Program-made: the position numbers and the translations under genes | Notes under the pieces: model-generated | Database searches by the model: none | The model's input: only the letters and a program-made list of their open reading frames with translations | Told to the model about the DNA's origin: nothing | Assembly: GCF_900095205.1 (NCBI RefSeq) | Contig: NZ_LT606951.1 | Span: forward strand, 1,598,262-1,662,261 | Length of the DNA: 64,000 nucleotides | Reading direction: 5' to 3' | From: Polynucleobacter necessarius | GTDB taxonomy: Bacteria; Pseudomonadota; Gammaproteobacteria; Burkholderiales; Burkholderiaceae | In this document: positions 36,485 through 46,579 of the stretch, piece by piece | Numbering within the stretch: position 1 is the stretch's first letter | Layout of the letters: each line of letters opens with the position of its first letter

Positions 36485-37529
36485 TACCGTTTTGCAAGTA
36501 ATAAACCACCAGCAAAATCATGAAGCTAAAAATACTGAGGCGCCAGTCGGGAGACAGTGTTCAACCAGAATGAAAATGCTGCTAAACCAACTACGCTAGC
36601 AATAGGGATTGCCACACGTCTTGGGGTGGTAATTTTCTTGGAAAGGGCTAGAGCGGCACCAGCCACCACAACGATTGCAATAATCGAAGCCACGATTCGG
36701 AACAGGTTGATATCGTCCAAAAGCTTTGGTAACAACACGATAATGGCCGCACCAATCACTGCGCCCAGACGTGACTTGCGGACCTATAATGATGCCGAGC
36801 AAGAAGAGCACAGCTAATTCATTGTTATAGGTGTTTGGTGAAATATATTGCTCTGAGTATGCATATAAGCAACCCGCTAAACCAGCAAAACCAGCACTGA
36901 TCACGAATGCAATGACCTTAAAGCAATAAACAGAGACTCCCATACAGTCACAAGCAATTGGGCTATCACGCAACGCTTCGAACGCACGACCAATTTGTGA
37001 CTTCACAAAACGATCAACAACAATCAAAGAAAGAATCAAGATGATGCATACCATCCAGAAATACTCTGCCTTAGTCATTGGCACGCCCATAAGGTCTGAC
37101 TTTGGAATCTTAATACCCAAGGACCTTCGGTCATCCAAGTCATCTCATTAATCAGAATCTGTGCATCGTTCCAAAAGCCAAGGTCACCATCGCCAAATAA
37201 GGACCGATAACCTTTAGAGCAGGCAAGGCCAAGATGCCACCGAAGATAAAGATCACGATGATGGATGCAGGAATGGTTCCCCAGATAGTCCATCCGAAAT
37301 GGAAATACAAAACACCGGCTGTGTAGGAACCAATTCCGAAAAGAGCGGCATGGCCTAAAGAAACCTGACCAACATAACCCACCACGATATCCAAACCACA
37401 TAACAAGATGGTGTAGATCAGAATCGTTTCAACTAAGTGAATGTAATACGGGTTATGAATAAACAACGGCAGGCAAAAAAGCGCCGCTATAGCAATTAAT
37501 ATAGGTAATAGAGACTTCAATTTCATCAT
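36485..37529 (-). CDS. livM: LivM-type permease part of a LivM-LivG fusion (frameshifts)
   Basis: Inner-membrane permease. ATG 37529: MMKLKSLLPILIAIAALFCL, IYTILLCGLDIVVGYVGQVS, LGHAALFGIGSYTAGVLYFH, ALKVIGPYLAMVTLAFGTM; next frame VPMTKAEYFWMVCIILILSL, GRAFEALRDSPIACDCMGVS (the EAA-like permease loop), SAGFAGLAGCLYAYSEQYIS; then MIGAAIIVLLPKLLDDINLF, DWRLSIFSFMILLVVYYLQN and GIVGF. Frame changes near 37160, 36785, 36545 and, at the fusion joint, a T-run at 36481-36488; without the last one it would stop at 36472. The segment KKITTPRRVAIPIASVV between late helices is typical of the Burkholderiales fusion. It overlaps livH by one base. Confidence 0.88.
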
Positions 37530-38413
37530 TAAACTTTCTTAATTGCAGATTTGCCAAAGAGACCAGAGGGTTTGTATGCCAATACGAACAATAACAAAAT
37601 TAAACCTGGCACATCTTTGTAACCAGTCGAGATATAGAAACCGGTAGCAGTTTCGACAATACCCAGGATCAAATCACCCACAATAATTCCAAGATCGCTA
37701 GAAAGGCCGCCAATAATCGCTACAGCAAAGGCTTTCAAGCCCAGTGCGCCACCCATCGTTGCACCAGTCAAAGCCAAAGGCGCAATGAGAACTCCCGCAA
37801 ATGCAGCCGTTAAAGAGGAAAGTGCATAAGAGAAAGTAATTACTACGCTGGTATTAATACCCATCAAACCGGCAGCATCGCGATCATTTGCAGTAGCAAC
37901 CACTGCTTTGCCGTAAATTGTTTTACGGTTGAAAAATTCCACCAATAACATCATGACTAATGCACCAACAACCACCAAGATTTCCATTGGCAGGATATTC
38001 GCGCCCAAGAAATTCATTAGTTCCATTGGTAATGGAGATGGGAATGGCAAAGCATCACGTCCCCAGATGTTTTCAGCTACGTTCTTAAAGATAATGCCGA
38101 GAGCGATCGTAGATATAACCCAACCGAACTCAGATTTAATTTTGATTGCAGGACGCACGCCAATGAGCTCGACGAAACTTCCTTGCAACATACCGAACAA
38201 ACAAACTACAGGAATCATTACTCAATAGTTCATACCAAAGATATCCACGCAGGTCAGACCGACCAACGCGCCTAACATGAGGGCCCTCACCTTGACCGAA
38301 GTTTAATGTGCCAGATGTAGCAAATGTGAGCTGAAAGCCGAAAGCGATGACCGCGTAGATCATCCCCTCCCCACCGCTATGCCGCTTGAGAGGATTTGTG
38401 CAAACATGTCCAT
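37529..38413 (-). CDS. livH: Branched-chain amino-acid permease LivH (frameshifts near the N-terminus)
   Basis: Second permease. ATG 38413: MDMFAQILSSGIAVG, then MIYAVIAFGFQLTFATSGTL, NFGQGE, MIPVVCLFGMLQGSFVELIG, SEFGWVISTIALGIIFKNVA, RKTIYGKAVVATANDRDAAG (EAA-type loop), VVITFSYALSSLTAAFAGVL and LGLKAFAVAIIGGLSSDLGI. Frame changes near 38365, 38285 and 38225. Corrected about 293 residues, the usual size. It forms the membrane channel with LivM. Order on the minus strand: binding protein, livH, livMG, livF. Confidence 0.92.
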
Positions 38414-38469
38414 GTTATTGGCCTAATTATTCTTAAAACTGTTTTATTAACGAATCCAACATTGTAAGC

Positions 38470-38497
38470 AAAATGCCGCTTTTTGGGCGGCGCTTTG
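38470..38497 (-). terminator. Attenuating terminator between livK and livH
   Basis: On the minus strand GCGCCGCCC-AAAAA-GCGGCATTTT: a GC stem followed by a short T-run, 60 bp after the binding-protein stop. Probably lowers permease expression relative to the abundant binding protein. Confidence 0.65.
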
Positions 38498-38556
38498 TTT
38501 TTTCAATTGTTGCAGTGCAAAATAAATAATTATTTTGCCCGCTTAATTAAATTAAA

Positions 38557-39741
38557 TTACTTCTTTTTCGCTATTGCATCTTCAGCGTTCAAGAACTCAA
38601 CACGACCATTTTCAACTACGCCCATCACCACATCTTTCATTTTGATAGCGTCGTGATCAGAGGCAGAGAATGGTTTGTTATAGGTAATAACAACGCCATC
38701 AACTGGCGTCTTCAGATCTTGCAAAGCAGCCAAGATCTTTGGTCCTTCAGTGCTGTTTGCTTGCTTGATCGCTGCAGCCAAGAGGTAAACAGAGTCGTAA
38801 CCTTGAGCAGCAGAAACTGGGGAAGCAATGTTGTTATTTTTTGGCTTGAACTCTTTTAAGTAAGCCTCTTGGAAAGCCTTACGCTTTGGCGTTGTAGATG
38901 GAGACTGAATGTAAGTTTGTGGCATTGTTGCGCCGTCACCGTTCTTACCTGCAGTATCAATAAAGCTAGCCATAGACAATGTCCAGCTACCGATCATAGG
39001 TTTTTTCCAACCTAACTTAGCCATACCGTTAGCAATTTGAGCTAACTCCGGTCCAATTGCATAAGTCAAAATTACCTCAGCGCCAGCATTTTTTGCCTTA
39101 AGCAATTGTGAAGTCATATCAACGTCACCAATGTTGAATTTCTCAACTGCTACTGGTGTTACGCCATAGGTCTTAAGCGCCTTCTCTAAGTCCTCACGAC
39201 CCAACTGGCCGTAGTTTGTAGAGTCAGCCAAAATGGCTACCTTCTTCAAGCCGCGCTTCTCAACCGTTTCTTTAGCGACCAATGGCGCTTGAATATTGTC
39301 AGGCGCAGCATTACGGAAAACATAGTTTTCAGCTGCATTTGGGAGCTGCTTAGTCAAAATAGAACCAGTAGCAACGTTATTCATTACTGGAATCTTTGCG
39401 TCTTGATAGAAACGTTGGGATGCCAATGCAACACCAGTATTGATGTAACCCAAAGTTGCAACCACTTTTTCGTTGTTAATCAACTCTTGCGCAATTTGCA
39501 CACCACGCTCATTTTTTGCTTCATCATCGAGCTCTACCAAGACAATCTTGTTGCCATTAATACCACCGGCAGCATTGATTTCTTTTGTAGCAAGACGCAC
39601 ACCATCACGCATACTCACGCCCATTGAGGATGATCCACCAGTGAAGGGGCCTGCAACACCAAGTTTGATATCGGCAGCGTAAGCGCCAGTTGAGAGCATT
39701 GCAGTAGCAGCTACTGCAAAAATGTGACGACGAATATTCAT
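38557..39741 (-). CDS. livK: Branched-chain amino-acid ABC transporter periplasmic binding protein
   Basis: 394 residues. Signal peptide RHIFAVAATAMLSTGAYAAD (cut after AYA). Periplasmic-binding-protein type I fold: IKLGVAGPFTGGSSSMGVSM, LATKEINAAGGINGNKIVLV, ATLGYINTGVALASQRFYQD, ENYVFRNAAPDNIQAPLVAK, KKVAILADSTNYGQLGREDL, AEVILTYAIGPELAQIANGM and AQGYDSVYLLAAAIKQANST. The first and last blocks are standard for LIV/amide-type binding proteins. It delivers ligand to LivHM. Ligand could be Leu/Ile/Val, or amides or urea, as the subfamilies are hard to separate by eye. Intact. Confidence 0.93.
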   Translation of the reverse strand: MNIRRHIFAVAATAMLSTGAYAADIKLGVAGPFTGGSSSMGVSMRDGVRLATKEINAAGGINGNKIVLVELDDEAKNERGVQIAQELINNEKVVATLGYINTGVALASQRFYQDAKIPVMNNVATGSILTKQLPNAAENYVFRNAAPDNIQAPLVAKETVEKRGLKKVAILADSTNYGQLGREDLEKALKTYGVTPVAVEKFNIGDVDMTSQLLKAKNAGAEVILTYAIGPELAQIANGMAKLGWKKPMIGSWTLSMASFIDTAGKNGDGATMPQTYIQSPSTTPKRKAFQEAYLKEFKPKNNNIASPVSAAQGYDSVYLLAAAIKQANSTEGPKILAALQDLKTPVDGVVITYNKPFSASDHDAIKMKDVVMGVVENGRVEFLNAEDAIAKKK

Positions 39742-39885
39742 AAAGTCTCCATGACTAAAAATTACTAATTAATAAATGCTTTTTTATAGGTAAAACTGAA
39801 TCGAACAGTTATCTTACTGTTAACACAAAGGCAAAAAAAAGACTTTATATTAGGATTTTACATTAGGCCTGGAAACCATGGGGGC

Positions 39886-40801
39886 CTACCTTTTCAGACT
39901 GCGCTCAATATTTGGCCAAAAAAGGTTAATGATTAACCCAGCAATCACTAGACTAGCTGCCAGAATCTTCCAAAGCGGTAGTGGCTCGCTTAAAAAATAG
40001 GCTGCTGCCCCCCCATACCAAAAATGGGCACTAGTAATGGTGCAGGCCCCACTACCGCTGCTGAATGCTTAGAAAGCAACCAGGCCCAAGCTGCATAGCC
40101 AAAAATGGTATTAGCCCATGATTGCCATAAAACCCCTGCCCATGCCCATGCCCCTACCGGCGCAGATGTTATGGCGGTACTCATATTGTCCAAACCGCCC
40201 TCAAACACAAAAGAGATGGCAAACAAAAGGGGAATGGCGAATGCACTAGCCCAAACCACATAAGAAAGCATATTAATAAAATCGGCCCTGCGGCTAACTG
40301 TATTAGCAATCCCCCAAGAAAAACCACAAAAGACGACCAATATCAGGCCCATAAAAGTAGTTGTCGCATTGGTGTGCAACGCAATAATGACTAAACCAGC
40401 CATTGCAATCAACACTGCCAAAGCTTGATAGAGGCGCAAGCGCTCTTTAGCAAACAGCATCGCAAAGCCAATCGTGAAAAACACCTGTGTCTGAATCACA
40501 AGAGAAGCTAGACCAAGGGAGATGCGTCCATTAATCGCAAAATACAAAATCCCGAACTGCCCCACTCCCACTGCTAGGCCATAAATGCAGAGATTGACCC
40601 GGGACACTTTAGGTTTTGGTAAAAAAATACCAATGGCAGCAAAGTAAATGTATAGCGTAGCGCTGCAAATAAAAATGGCGGAAAAGCTTCAAGCGATAAC
40701 TTAATCACTACAAAGTTTGTACCCCACACTGCCACGATAGCTAGTGCCAGCAATAAATGACTAGTAGGTAATGTGTAACTTTTCTGCGGCGCTTTATTCA
40801 C
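39886..40801 (-). CDS. EamA/DMT-family exporter (frameshifts)
   Basis: About 300 residues, ten helices in two EamA repeats. Seen: LLLALAIVAVWGTNFVVIKL, FPPFLFAALRYTFTLLPLVF, YGLAVGVGQFGILYFAINGR, ISLGLASLVIQTQVFFTIGF, FMGLILVVFCGFSWGIANTV, AWAGVLWQSWANTIFGYAAW, LLSKHSAAVVGPAPLLVPIF and the end WKILAASLVIAGLIINLFWP. The WGTNF in helix 1 is the hallmark of RhaT/EamA-type exporters (EamA: Cys and metabolites). Frame changes near 40600 and 40010. GTG 40801 is chosen because it overlaps the stop of the upstream GMC gene, which implies coupled translation. Confidence 0.85.
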
Positions 40802-42419
40802 AGGTGAGCAATTCCGCCACGCGCTCAGCAATCATCATCGTAGGAGCTGCGCTATTACCCGATGTAATGGTTGGCATCGCAGATGCATCTACCACACGCA
40901 AATGATGTATGCCCCGCACACGCAACTCAGAGTCGAACACAGCCATCGGATCATCGTCGCGACCCATCTTACAAGTACCTACTGGGTGGAAAATAGTAGT
41001 ATCAACACCGCCCGCAGCTTTAACTAACTCATCATCTGTTTGATATTGCACGCCTGGCTTATATTCTTCAGGAGAGCATGACTGCAGAGCAGCTTGATCC
41101 ACAATACGACGAGTTAAACGCAAGGACTCTACTGCAACCCTCCGATCCTCATCGGTTAACAAATAATTTGGGCTAATGACTGGTGGCGCTTCTGGATCAG
41201 TTGAGGTAATGTGTACACTTCCACGGGAAGTGGGGCGCAAATTACAAACGCTTGCAGTAAATGCATTAAACGAACGCAGGTCTTCACCAAACTTTTCTAA
41301 TGACAAAGGTTGTACGTGATATTCCACATTGGCGCTCTTTTGCTCTGGCGAGCTATATGCAAATGCTCCGAGCTGTGAAGGCGCCATTGACATGGGCCCA
41401 GAGCGTTTCAATACATACTCCAAGCCAATCATCATCTTGCCCCAAAACGTATTGGCTTTGGTATTTAAGGTCTTAATGCCGCTGACTTTATAAACCATGC
41501 GGAGTTGTAAATGGTCTTGCAGGTTTTCGCCAATACCAGGCAGATCAGCTATCACTGGAATACCGAGCCGATTTAAATGTCCAGCAGATCCAACACCGGA
41601 ACGCTCTAAAATTTGCACACTACCAATTGCACCTGCGCACAGTAAAACTTCTCCACCTTGCTCAACTGCACAGAGTGCTTCTGCTACAACGCCATTTTTT
41701 TGTACTCAACACCAAAACATTTTTTAGTTTGTGGATCGATCTTTAGCTTGATCACTATCGCTTCGGTCGGAATAGTGAGATTGTCTCGTTTAGCTGCATC
41801 CCTTAAAAATGCCTTAGAAGTATTTAGGCGTCAGCCTGCTCGCTGACTCACATCAAAATACCCTACTCCAAAGTTATCTCCACGATTAAAGTCATCGGAA
41901 GCTGGTATCCCCGCCTCAACAGCAGCCTCTTTAAAGCGATCCATAATTGGCCAGCGAAGACGCTACTTTGAAACCGTCCCACCCTCCACCTTTGCTATGC
42001 CACTCATTGGCAGCACTGTGATAGTCCTCGAATGTCTTGTAACGTTTAAGTGCGTTTTCCCAAGACCAAGAATCATCGCCAGTAGCTTGAACCCAAGAAT
42101 CGTAATCACCTGCTTGGCCACGCATATAAATCATGCCGTTAATGGATGAACATCCACCTAGGACGCGCCCACGGGGATATAACAAAGAACGACCATTCAG
42201 ACCTTTTTCAGTTGCCGTCTTAAAGCGCCAATCGGCTCTCGGGTTATCTATGCAATATAAATATCCTACTGGAACATGAATCCAGATGTAGTTATCGTTT
42301 TTGCCAGCCTCAATTAATAGGACTTTCTTCTTGGGATTTTCTGTTAAACGCTTAGCCAACATACAGCCAGCGCTACCTGCCCCAATGATGATGTAGTCGT
42401 AAGTGTTTGCTTGAGTCAT
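40794..42419 (-). CDS. GMC-family FAD oxidoreductase, choline-dehydrogenase-like (frameshifts)
   Basis: About 540 residues. FAD domain: YDYIIIGAGSAGCMLAKRLT, KKVLLIEAGKNDNYIWIHVP, YPRGRVLGGCSSINGMIYMR and DDSWSWENALKRYKTFEDYH. Substrate half: MQILERSGVGSAGHLNRLGI, DLPGIGENLQDHLQLRMVYK, FNAFTASVCNLRPTSRGSVH, TTIFHPVGTCKMGRDDDPMA with the catalytic His and TITSGNSAAPTMMIAERVAE with the partner Asn. Frame changes near 41960, 41840, 41790 and 41695. ATG 42419 opens the FAD motif closely (MTQANTYDY). Oxidises an alcohol, but which one is unknown. Translationally coupled to an EamA exporter downstream. Confidence 0.88.
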
Positions 42420-42551
42420 ATATTGCATCCAGAAATCTGTCGCTTTGTTATTGCTTATTTGCACTCCATTATTTACCAATACAAAATTTCAGGTATTTCT
42501 TGTCATTTTTATTGATTTGTTATAGAGTCATATTTGATCTAATATTAGATT

Positions 42552-42854
42552 ATAAGAATTACCTTTAAAAGACCATTTGCTCAGTTTGTTAAAAAATCTA
42601 GAAAACCACTTCAACTGGCCATTGAAGACAAAGTTGAGGAAATTTGCAACGCACCGGAACTAGGGGTAAAAAAAGAAGGAGATTTAAACGATGTCTACGT
42701 ACATAAGTTTTACTTCAATAAGCAGCAATATTTGATGGCCTACCAATTTGAATACGATGCAAATGAGCTCAAACTAGTTTGGATTGACTTTTATCAAATT
42801 GGCAGCCATGAAAATTTTTATACACAGCTTAAAAAACTTATTCGAATTAGTTGA
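42552..42854 (+). CDS. RelE/ParE-superfamily toxin (HigB-like), apparent ATA start
   Basis: Open frame of 100 codons: RITFKRPFAQFVKKSRKPLQ, LAIEDKVEEICNAPELGVKK, EGDLNDVYVHKFYFNKQQYL, MAYQFEYDANELKLVWIDFY, QIGSHENFYTQLKKL. The pattern Phe-x3-KK, G(D/E)LxxxxVHKF, YLMAYQF, GSHENFY is that of RelE-fold mRNA interferases of the HigB type. No ATG, GTG or TTG precedes the fold; the codon at the expected start is ATA (42552-42554), one change from ATG. It is followed 39 bp later by an HTH protein, the usual toxin-first order of HigBA-like modules. Confidence 0.75.
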   Translation: MRITFKRPFAQFVKKSRKPLQLAIEDKVEEICNAPELGVKKEGDLNDVYVHKFYFNKQQYLMAYQFEYDANELKLVWIDFYQIGSHENFYTQLKKLIRIS

Positions 42855-42893
42855 GTTTTTGCAATAACCGTAAAGAAAAATAAGAGTCTAATC

Positions 42894-43211
42894 ATGAATC
42901 AATCCATAACAGCAGAGGAAGCATTTGCTCAAGTTAAAAAAATGTCTTCCAAGGAGAGGGTGAAGTTTTTCTCCCTCATTGCTATGAATGCATTTAAGGA
43001 ACCAGACCTCGGTCATGAGCAGGTATTTGGGCACTTGAAAGAGGATACCTTCTCCGCAAACGAAGCTGCTGAGTACTTAGAAATTTCTATTTCCACTCTG
43101 CGACGCCATGTACAAGCAGGAAGATTAAAGCCCTCCTCAATCATTGGGCGCAACCAACTATTCTCCAGCTCAGAGTTGCGTTTATTTAAGCAAAAACTGA
43201 ATAAGGAATAG
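42894..43211 (+). CDS. HTH antitoxin / excisionase-type DNA-binding protein
   Basis: 105 residues, intact. The N-terminal half is helical (TAEEAFAQVKKMSSKERVKF), probably the toxin-neutralising part; the C-terminal half is a MerR/excisionase HTH: FSANEAAEYLEISISTLRRH, VQAGRLKPSSIIGRNQLFSS, SELRLFKQKL. Position directly after a RelE-type toxin gives the functional call. It would bind the toxin and repress the pair's promoter. The module lies between convergent/divergent chromosomal genes with no other mobile marks. Confidence 0.78.
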   Translation: MNQSITAEEAFAQVKKMSSKERVKFFSLIAMNAFKEPDLGHEQVFGHLKEDTFSANEAAEYLEISISTLRRHVQAGRLKPSSIIGRNQLFSSSELRLFKQKLNKE

Positions 43212-43243
43212 CCTGTTAATGTAATACCCTCTAAAATGAGGGA

Positions 43244-43772
43244 GTGCATATTAATGAGAAGAATCGCACTCCTAAGCTTGTCGATGCTGATGAGGGGCCA
43301 AGCAAGTCCGAGCTAAAGCGCCAAATGACTGAACGCCAGAAATTGGCAGAAGTTTTAGCTGCTCTCAGTAGCGACGCCTTAAAAACGATTCCGCTAGATG
43401 AGGCAATCAAAGCCGCTATTGCAGAAACGAACAAAATTAAAAGTTTTGAAGCCATTCGTCGCCGTAAACAATACCTTGGCAAGTTGATGCGCTTTTTAGA
43501 CGAAGAAGAACTCGAGGCAATTCAGAAACGCTTAGATACTATTTCAGGGTGTCAGCAAAGCGGAGACCACCAAACTCCATTTTCTAGAAAGCTATCGCGA
43601 TCGTTTGATTGCGAACGATGAAGCATTTACTAAGATGATTGAACAGTATCCAGAGATGGATATTCAGAATATGCGCACTTTGATCCGAAATGCTCGTCGT
43701 GAAAAAGAACAAAACAAACCGCCTAAAGCTTATCGAGAAATCTTCCGCGTTCTGAAGGATATGGGTCTATAA
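43244..43772 (+). CDS. darP: Ribosome-associated protein DarP/YjgA (DUF615), frameshifted
   Basis: About 175 residues. Seen: PKLVDADEGPSKSELKRQMT, ERQKLAEVLAALSSDALKTI, PLDEAIKAAIAETNKIKSFE, AIRRRKQYLGKLMRFLDEEE, then after a shift near 43545-43555 TTKLHFLESYRDRLIANDEA, FTKMIEQYPEMDIQNMRTLI and RNARREKEQNKPPKAYREIF. These are the DUF615 blocks. In E. coli DarP assists late 50S ribosome assembly. The GTG at 43244 is directly preceded by GAGGGA, too close for a ribosome site; ATG 43254 is out of frame, so the start is uncertain and may hide another indel. Confidence 0.9.
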
Positions 43773-43793
43773 ACCTTGAGCTAGAAGGAATTT

Positions 43794-44807
43794 CTATCCA
43801 GCGATAGAAAAATAGTTAGCAACAATAATGCTGCTAACTACCACACCACACATGATCGCTATTGCCAATAGGCCACTTTCGTGGGCACGCCAGCCAAACG
43901 CAATATAGAGTGTGTTTGCCAGCAGAATGAAGGCAAAATGATCGCTTACTTCCCCAGGCAATGACTTTTATAAGCTCTTCTGTTCAAAGCCCTTCGGGTA
44001 TTGAGTATTGCCCCATAAAAATAAGGCAAGCGCTACAAACCAAGCTAAGAAATTTCTTAACCAAATTTGCTGAAGTGAAGCAGCCGCAATCACGAATCCA
44101 ATCAAGATTAATGCAGCCTTTGCCAAACGCTTCACTCTTGTATCCTCAAATTGGCTAGCTAAATACGCTAAAACACCTAAACCACAAGAGCCAATAAAGT
44201 AAATGAAATATGCCTCATAGCTACTTAAGCGGTTAAAAAATAACAAGGAGCTCACTACCAAAATTCCAATCAGCCAAATCAATGCTTGATATCCTGGAAA
44301 AGAAATAAATAAGATGGCCAATACTGAATAAAGTTGCCAATCTATGGCTACATACCAAGCGCCCGCTGAAATCGAATCGAGACCTAAAATCCCCTGAATA
44401 AAAAAGAGGTGCGCTAAAAATTGTCCGAGAGTTTCTGACTGGCCTACAAATTCATCGTTTACCCAAAAACGAGCAATATAAGCACACGCGATCGTAAAAA
44501 TAAGTGCGGCAGCATAAGGGCCCAAATAAGCGTAGGTAACGATTCAATATCAGCTTTAGTAAGCCGTGAGCACTAAATTTAGTATTAGCATATCGACTCA
44601 AAGACTGTGCAGCGAGATATCCAGCCATGACTAAAAAATCTGGACCGCATAGCGGCCGTATTCAAATAGCCAAGTCATCAAGCTTGGTAAGACCAGTCTG
44701 GCATCTTCAGCAATTTGCCCATAACTGGAGAGATGATGCAGGATGATCAATAAGGCCGCTAGGACCTTCAAAAAATCAATCAGAAAAAGTGGCTGTGCTT
44801 GCTTCAA
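43794..44807 (-). CDS. Acyltransferase family 3 membrane protein (OafA/YrhL-like), frameshifts
   Basis: About 337 residues with ten helices. N-terminal signature LFLIDFLKVLAALLIILHHL with the conserved catalytic His region; YAVQIFLVMAGYLAAQSLSR; then PYAAALIFTIACAYIARFWV, GAWYVAIDWQLYSVLAILFI (W-x-x-x-x-EWQLY type motif with Asp), YFIYFIGSCGLGVLAYLASQ, LRNFLAWFVALALFLWGNTQ; then LIKVIAWGS and, back in the first frame, SDHFAFILLANTLYIAFGWR ending VANYFSIAG. Frame changes near 44665, 44535, 43975 and 43945. The family O-acetylates surface polysaccharides or other glycans. TTG 44807 is a tentative start. Confidence 0.78.
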
Positions 44808-44820
44808 AAAATGTTTTTGA

Positions 44821-44996
44821 TTACTTCGATTTAGTCTTGCCCATTAAAGATGCTAGCAAGGGGTTGGCACTTGCTAGTTCTTTTTTGGATTTTGCCTTCT
44901 CAGCAACTCCGAGCTTTGGCGCTTTTGCAGCATTTTTCATTCCCTGCGCAGTTTTCAAAGCTAAATTCTTATAAAGATCGGTTTTTTCATTGCCAT
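44821..44996 (-). CDS. Small Lys/Ala-rich hypothetical protein (one-base break)
   Basis: From ATG 44996 (MAMKK) one A added to the A6 run at 44982-44987 gives a 58-residue protein: KTDLYKNLALKTAQGMKNAA, KAPKLGVAEKAKSKKELASA, NPLLASLMGKTKSK. Without it the ATG-started ORF is only 39 residues (44940-44821). It is strongly basic (Lys/Ala-rich, helical), so nucleic-acid binding is conceivable; family unknown. Stop lies 13 bp before the acyltransferase start, same strand. Confidence 0.4.
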
Positions 44997-45039
44997 GATG
45001 AAGGCTCTTTGTTCTGATATTACGAATTCAATGACTGGA

Positions 45040-45621
45040 TTACTTAGTCAATGAGCGTACTGCTAAGCCCATGAATAACAATGACCAACCCTGCAGCAAC
45101 AATAGCTCGATCGCAATCAACATGCCTAGTAGCCAGAGGCTAGATTCTGGGTAACCATTCATGATCAGCACACCCATCAAGATAGAAATCGCTGATGATA
45201 AAACCATCCAAAACCATTCGCGAAAGTGACGATGCTGAAATGCGGAAATCAGGCGCAATACTCCGGTCACAAAAAAGATCGCTGCCAGCCACAAAGTAAT
45301 GGCTTCAAGTGCCGGTATTGTAAATGCCCAAGTAAAGATTGCAGCCACGATATAAATAGCCGCTAAAGCCAATTGCACACCTATGCTTTTCCAACCTTGA
45401 GATTTCAGCGCATGAGCGCCCTGCAATACACCGGCAGCGAATAAGAAGATACCTAAGACATTGACAGAAATAAAAGAAAATAAAGTTTGGCCTGCAATAC
45501 CAATCATGCCAAGCACAATAAATAAAATTCCCAGACCAATTAATGCTCCAGGAATTTTGGCGGCCGCACCTAATACTTTTGTGCGGATCTCTTCGATTTG
45601 AGCATTTGATAATTCGGTCAT
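45040..45621 (-). CDS. hdeD: HdeD-family membrane protein
   Basis: 193 residues, six helices arranged as three hairpins: GALIGLGILFIVLGMIGIAG, TLFSFISVNVLGIFLFAAGV, GVQLALAAIYIVAAIFTWAF, ITLWLAAIFFVTGVLRLISA, FWMVLSSAISILMGVLIMNG and LWLLGMLIAIELLLLQGWSL. The alternation of GxxxxxxG helices, FQHRHFREWFWM loop and NGYPESSLWLLG is the HdeD (acid-resistance membrane protein, DUF308) pattern. Function is poorly known even in E. coli. Intact; alone in its transcription unit. Confidence 0.88.
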   Translation of the reverse strand: MTELSNAQIEEIRTKVLGAAAKIPGALIGLGILFIVLGMIGIAGQTLFSFISVNVLGIFLFAAGVLQGAHALKSQGWKSIGVQLALAAIYIVAAIFTWAFTIPALEAITLWLAAIFFVTGVLRLISAFQHRHFREWFWMVLSSAISILMGVLIMNGYPESSLWLLGMLIAIELLLLQGWSLLFMGLAVRSLTK

Positions 45622-45678
45622 AAAAATACTTTCTTGTTTAATGAATGCAATTAATTAAATCTAATGCTTGCTGACAGA

Positions 45679-46491
45679 TTACAAGGCGTCAGCAACGGAG
45701 TCTATAAATTCACGTACCGTACGATTAAATATTTCTGATTGTTCAATATTCGATAAATGAGCAGCTTGTTCAATAATCACCATCTTGGAGTGATCTATGA
45801 GGCGATGCAAAACAATGCCTTGATCCACGGTACACGCGGATCATCGCATCCTGATAAGACCAGTGTTGGCATCTTAATCTTTAACAACATTGTACTTTGC
45901 GCCATATCTCGGACGGCCCTTCCATAAGCGATATAGCCATTGAGATTGGTGTCTAAGATCATTTGGCGTACTTTTTCGATCTCTTGTGGAGCGCGCTCAA
46001 TAAAAGCAGCAGTAAATCAACGCTTGATCGTGCCGTCGACTAAACCAGCAATGCCTTGGGCGCGGGCAATTTCAAAACGCTCTTCCCATAAACTTCGTGG
46101 CGGCATTTCTGAAGCAGTATTACAAAGCGATAAAGAAAGGATACGCTCGGGATAGCATGCACCTAATTGCTGACCAATCATACCGCCAATAGATAAGCCC
46201 ATAAAGTGAACCTTCTCAATCTTCAGGGCGTCTAGTAATCCAATCGCATCATCTGTCAATTGAGCAATAGTGTAAGGACCATCGTTCACGCCGGATGCAC
46301 CATGACCTCTTGTCATAGCGCAATATGCGGTAACGATCTGCTAGTGCAGCCACATTGCCATCCCACATGCTGCCATTAGCCATCAAACTGTTTGCCACCA
46401 ATAAAACAGGGCCGTTTTCAGGACCATCAAAACGATAAGCAACATCTACCCCATTAACCTTCACCGTCTTTACGTCATGCAATTGCGTCAT
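45679..46491 (-). CDS. pcaD: Alpha/beta hydrolase, 3-oxoadipate enol-lactonase PcaD-like (frameshifts)
   Basis: About 265 residues. ATG 46491: QLHDVKTVKVNGVDVAYRFD, PVLLVANSLMANGSMWDGNV, ALADRYRILRYDKR; next frame RGHGASGVNDGPYTIAQLTD, DAIGLLDALKIEKVHFMGLS, IGGMIGQQLGACYPERILSL with nucleophile Ser in GLSIGG, SLCNTASEMPPRSLWEERFE; then MPTLVLSGCDDPRVPW and HLSNIEQSEIFNRTVREFI with the catalytic His. Frame changes near 46315, 46010, 45830 and 45735. Family role: hydrolyses beta-ketoadipate enol-lactone in protocatechuate/catechol degradation. No other pca gene is near, so the natural substrate may differ. Confidence 0.8.
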
Positions 46492-46579
46492 TAATCTCCA
46501 CCCTATTTCTCATTATTTATGTATTTTTCAGAGCATGTTAGATTATCTAACGAAACTATAAAAATACTAAGGAGACACC

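Noticed and set aside
44789-44974. 61-codon plus-strand ORF
   Set aside because: Shadow of the Lys-rich small protein on the minus strand; no start signal.
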